NCBI GenBank assembly: GCA_035718085.1
Contig: DASTHS010000224.1
Coordinates: 1 to 8,076, forward strand
Source of the DNA: DASTHS01 sp035718085
GTDB taxonomy: Bacteria > Actinomycetota > Acidimicrobiia > Acidimicrobiales > Palsa-688
Reading direction: 5' to 3'
DNA length: 8,076 nt
This document shows, in pieces, positions 5,947-8,076 of the stretch (position 1 is its first letter; each line of letters starts with the position of its first letter). The notes under the pieces were generated by a model. It was given only the letters and a program-made list of their open reading frames with translations. It was not told the DNA's origin and did no database searches. A program made the position numbers and the translations under genes.

Positions 5947-6510
5947 GTGCCGACGAGGAGCCCCGCCGCCCGGGACCGCAGCTCGGGGTGGCTTCTGCTC
6001 GTCTACCGGGTGCCGTCGGAGCCCACCCGCCTCCGGGCCACGGTGTGGCGGCGGCTCAAGAGCCTGGGCGCCATCTACCTGCAGAGCGCGGCGGCGGCCC
6101 TGCCGGCGACCGCCGCCGGTGAGCGGGCGCTGCGCAAGCTGCGCCACGAGATCATCGAGCTCGGGGGCAGCGCCGTGCTGTTGCGCTGCGACGCCCTGGC
6201 GGGGGAGGAGGAGGTGGTGGCCGCCTTCCAGGCCGCACGCGACGACGAGTACGAGGAGATCGTCGATCGCGCCCGCGACTTCCTGGTGCAGGTCGACAAG
6301 GAGCACGCCGCCGACCACTTCACCTTCGCCGAGCTCGAGGAGAACGAGGTCGACCTCGTCAAGCTGCAGAACTGGCTGGCCAAGGTGCAGGCACGCGACA
6401 CCTTCGGGTCGCCGGGCCGGCAGGCCGCCGTCGAGGCGCTCGCCGCCTGCGAGGCGTCGCTCGAGGGCTACGCCGGCCAGGTGTACGCCCGCGACGCCGA
6501 CGCCCACTGA
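5947..6510 (+). CDS. ChrB N-terminal-domain-like protein
   Basis: The 187-residue product resembles the N-terminal domain of ChrB, the chromate-resistance regulator, in WLLLVYRVPSEPTRLRATVW (from 15) followed by RRLKSLGAIYLQSAAAALP. Next come an LRHEIIELGGSAVLLRCDAL strand-helix unit and a charged helical part (EYEEIVDRARDFLVQVDKE, TFAELEENEVDLVKLQNWLAKVQARDTFG). The order strand, R-rich helix, LGA-x-YLQ-S strand recalls the ferredoxin-like fold of Cas2/PaaX-type domains (inference). The C-terminal half of full ChrB is missing, and no ChrA chromate transporter lies in the window, so a chromate role is not supported by context. The GTG at 5947 is the only start that keeps the whole domain. The gene sits 95 bp after the polymerase gene on the same strand. 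Function uncertain; it may be a regulator or nucleic-acid-binding protein. Confidence 0.72.
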   Translation: MPTRSPAARDRSSGWLLLVYRVPSEPTRLRATVWRRLKSLGAIYLQSAAAALPATAAGERALRKLRHEIIELGGSAVLLRCDALAGEEEVVAAFQAARDDEYEEIVDRARDFLVQVDKEHAADHFTFAELEENEVDLVKLQNWLAKVQARDTFGSPGRQAAVEALAACEASLEGYAGQVYARDADAH

Positions 6511-6522
6511 GGGCGGCCGCCC
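6511..6522. repeat. 12-bp palindrome between convergent genes
   Basis: GGGCGGCCGCCC directly follows the ChrB-like stop and lies in the 37-bp gap before the convergent small membrane gene. It could contribute to a two-way termination structure, but it has no loop or T-run. All-GC palindromes are expected by chance here. Confidence 0.25.
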
Positions 6523-6547
6523 ACAGCGGGGGTGCGCCGCGCCCGGG

Positions 6548-6754
6548 TCAGCGCCGGCTGGCGGCCACGGCGCGCCAGAGGCTGGCGCTGAGCAGCACGA
6601 CGACCGCGCACGGCACCAGCCACCACGCCGGCACCGAGGTGCGGCTGAGGCCGTAGGTGGCGGCCAGGGCGATCACCACGCCGATCGCCACCCGCCAGTC
6701 GTCGCCGACCACGAAGTCGTACCAGAAGGCGCCGAACGCCCGCAGCCGGCGCAT
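6548..6754 (-). CDS. Small two-helix membrane protein
   Basis: The 68-residue product is MRRLRAFGAFWYDFVVGDDW at its start, then two hydrophobic stretches (about 22-38 and 43-62) and a basic end RAVAASRR, so it should span the membrane twice. It belongs to no family I can name with certainty. Its ATG (6754-6752) shares one base with the stop of the upstream membrane gene (TGATG). A GTG one codon earlier (6757) would give a GTGA overlap and one more residue. Either way it is translationally coupled to that gene and is probably an accessory subunit or partner of it. The WYDFVVGDDW motif is distinctive and useful for searches. Confidence 0.7.
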   Translation of the reverse strand: MRRLRAFGAFWYDFVVGDDWRVAIGVVIALAATYGLSRTSVPAWWLVPCAVVVLLSASLWRAVAASRR

Positions 6755-7527
6755 CACGCCTGCACCTCGGAGGCGACGGGGGCTGGCCGCCGGGCGGCCG
6801 GGGTGCCCTGCCGGCGCAGCCCGGCGGTGAGGGCGAGGCCGAGCACGGCGATGGCCGGCACCAGCACGAGGAGGGCGGCGTCGTTGCCCGGCCAGCGGGC
6901 CCCGGCGCCCTCGGCCCCCCAGAAGGTGCCGAAGGCGGTGAGCATGATGCCGACCACGAACTTCATGGTGTTCTCCGGCACCCGGGCGAGGGGCGCCCGC
7001 ACGGCCACGCCGGCGGCGACCACGGCCACCACGGCGGCGACAGCGGCCAGCGCGGCGAGGGGGATGTCGTGCTGGTTGCTGCCGAAGGTCAAGGCGATGA
7101 AGGCGACCTCGAGCCCCTCGAGCACGACGCCCTTGAACGACAGGGTGAACGCGTACCAGTCCTGCACCACGCCCCGGCGCTCGGTGGCCGCGGCCCGGGC
7201 GGCGGCCACCTCGTCGAGGTAGATCTGGGCCTCGTCGTGGAGGGCCTTGTGGCCGCTGGCCCGCAGGATCGCCTTGCGCAGCCACTGGAGGCCGAAGACG
7301 AGGAGCAGCCCGCCGACCACCAGCCGCAGGCCGCGCAGCGGGACCGCCGACAGCGCCGGGCCGAGGGCGGCGATGACCACCGCCAGCACCACCAGGCCGG
7401 CGCCGACGCCGAGCAGCGCCGACCGCCAGTGGCGGGTGGTGCCGGCCGCCAGGACGATGGTCGTGGCCTCGACCGCTTCGACGGCGCAGGCGAGGAACAC
7501 CGCCACGAACAACGCGCCTGCGTTCAT
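6754..7527 (-). CDS. Multi-pass membrane protein with paired ExxE motifs (COG4280-like), putative ion transporter
   Basis: The 257-residue product has about seven hydrophobic segments, split by a charged cytoplasmic-type stretch (84-124). Each half has a Glu pair inside a membrane helix: E17-A-V-E20 in the first and E137-G-L-E140 in the second. The repeat-like halves recall cation transporters such as GDT1/UPF0016 and the REGLE motif of FTR1 iron permeases, so metal-ion transport is a reasonable hypothesis, not a demonstrated role. I associate it with the uncharacterised membrane family COG4280 from memory. GGAGG lies 7 bases before the ATG at 7527, a strong start. The ATG overlaps the stop of the ABC ATPase gene (ATGA), and a small membrane protein gene follows with one base shared. 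An internal promoter with an operator-like palindrome lies about 35 bp upstream. Confidence 0.75.
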   Translation of the reverse strand: MNAGALFVAVFLACAVEAVEATTIVLAAGTTRHWRSALLGVGAGLVVLAVVIAALGPALSAVPLRGLRLVVGGLLLVFGLQWLRKAILRASGHKALHDEAQIYLDEVAAARAAATERRGVVQDWYAFTLSFKGVVLEGLEVAFIALTFGSNQHDIPLAALAAVAAVVAVVAAGVAVRAPLARVPENTMKFVVGIMLTAFGTFWGAEGAGARWPGNDAALLVLVPAIAVLGLALTAGLRRQGTPAARRPAPVASEVQA

Positions 7528-8076
7528 CGATCTGCCTCCGGGCCACCGTGCGTCACGGCCGGCATTCTAACAGCTGTTACCTCGCCGACGCGCCGGTTGT
7601 GAACCTGCTCCGGGTACGCGCTGCAGCCGGCGGGGTCGACGGTGACCGACACGGCGCTGCCCCGCTCCCAGCGGTGGGGCGAGAACACGGCGGCCAGGGT
7701 GCCGGCCGGGCTGGTGACCACGTGGTCGTAGCCCCGGCCCCGGTAGGCGACGTCGACGACCGTGCCCGTGACGGCTGCGGCGGCCGCGCCCGCCGGCGCG
7801 CCCGCCCCGACGATGCCGGTCGCCGCCGGCCGGACCAGCAGCCTGACGGCCTGCCCGGGGTCGATGCGGTCGGCCGCCCGGGCCGACAGGGCCGCCCCCG
7901 CCACCTCGACGCTGACGCGGTCGGCCCCGGCCCCGGCCCCGACGCGGGCGCCCGCCGTGCCTGCCAGTTCGCCGGCGATGCCGGTGAAGCGGGCGACGAA
8001 GGGGGTGGCCGGCCGGTGGTAGATGTCTTCCGGCGTGCCCTCCTGCACGATGCGGCCGCGGTCGAGCACCACGACC
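7524..8076 (-). CDS. C-terminal part of an ABC transporter ATP-binding protein (CysA/PotA type)
   Basis: The frame enters from the right edge and ends at TGA (7526-7524). It starts inside the typical post-H-loop sequence VVVLDRGRIVQEGTPEDIYH, followed by RPATPFVARFTG, which marks the end of the nucleotide-binding domain in importers of sulfate, iron, polyamine or similar substrates. A TOBE-type domain follows, with VRLLVRP (around the middle) and GTVVDVAYRGRGYDHVV. Walker A, Q-loop, signature and Walker B lie outside the window, so substrate and completeness cannot be judged. The last 25 or so residues look unlike TOBE and are encoded by an unusually AT-rich patch (GTA ACA GCT GTT AGA) that doubles as a promoter/operator-like region. 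The stop overlaps the next gene's ATG. Confidence 0.88.
   Translation of the reverse strand, partial: VVVLDRGRIVQEGTPEDIYHRPATPFVARFTGIAGELAGTAGARVGAGAGADRVSVEVAGAALSARAADRIDPGQAVRLLVRPAATGIVGAGAPAGAAAAAVTGTVVDVAYRGRGYDHVVTSPAGTLAAVFSPHRWERGSAVSVTVDPAGCSAYPEQVHNRRVGEVTAVRMPAVTHGGPEADR
7564..7579 (-). promoter_or_regulatory. Internal extended -10 promoter overlapping a 12-bp palindromic operator
   Basis: TAACAGCTGTTA (7568-7579) is a perfect palindrome of the kind bound by TetR-family repressors. It overlaps, on the minus strand, TGTTAGAAT (7572-7564), an extended -10 (TGn plus TAGAAT). Transcription would start near 7557, about 30 bases before the membrane-protein ATG at 7527, with its GGAGG in between. 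No good -35 is seen, as is usual for extended -10 promoters. The patch lies inside the end of the ABC ATPase frame and is the most AT-rich spot in this half of the window. Confidence 0.5.

Noticed and set aside
5947..6510. Calling this a chromate resistance gene
   Set aside because: Only the N-terminal domain is present and no chrA transporter or other chromate gene is seen.

Overview
The window is very GC-rich (by eye well over 70%). It has GTG starts, strong GC bias at third codon positions and short gene overlaps, and its gene types (bacterial Ku with a stand-alone LigD-type polymerase, a NurA-domain protein, a ChrB N-terminal-type protein) suggest a high-GC actinobacterium. Acidimicrobiia-like lineages are a guess; no taxonomic marker gene is present.

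Layout, left to right. (1) Positions 1-1064, minus strand: a NurA-domain nuclease gene. Its stop codon overlaps (GTGA) the first 15 codons of a gene that runs off the left edge, possibly the HerA-type partner ATPase. (2) Positions 1065-1301: a divergent intergenic region with two copies of a 30-bp near-identical repeat 41 bp apart and, nearer the transporter, a perfect 12-bp palindrome. (3) Positions 1302-2648, plus strand: a major facilitator superfamily exporter. (4) Positions 2651-3868, minus strand, convergent with the transporter and only 2 bp away: a secreted, probably beta-propeller-like protein of unknown function. (5) Positions 3869-4112: a divergent intergenic region carrying nine units of a 7-bp repeat arranged as dyads. 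(6) Positions 4113-5851, plus strand: a non-homologous end-joining pair, Ku followed 23 bp later by a LigD-type polymerase/primase domain protein with no ligase domain. (7) Positions 5947-6510, plus strand: a protein resembling the N-terminal domain of ChrB only, probably leaderless. (8) Positions 8076 down to 6548, minus strand: an operon reading from the right edge, with the C-terminal part of a CysA/PotA-type ABC ATPase, then a multi-pass membrane protein with ExxE motifs in each half, then a 68-residue membrane protein. These three overlap by 1-4 bases.

How the genes relate. Two groups concern double-strand breaks: NurA (end resection, usually with HerA) and Ku plus polymerase (end joining). 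They lie about 3 kb apart and are separated by unrelated genes, so a single system is not shown. The ligase needed to seal Ku/Pol joints is not in the window. The right-hand operon looks like a transporter module, possibly for a metal or another small ion. An internal promoter with an overlapping palindromic operator appears to allow separate control of its membrane proteins. I see no mobile element, CRISPR array, tRNA or rRNA.
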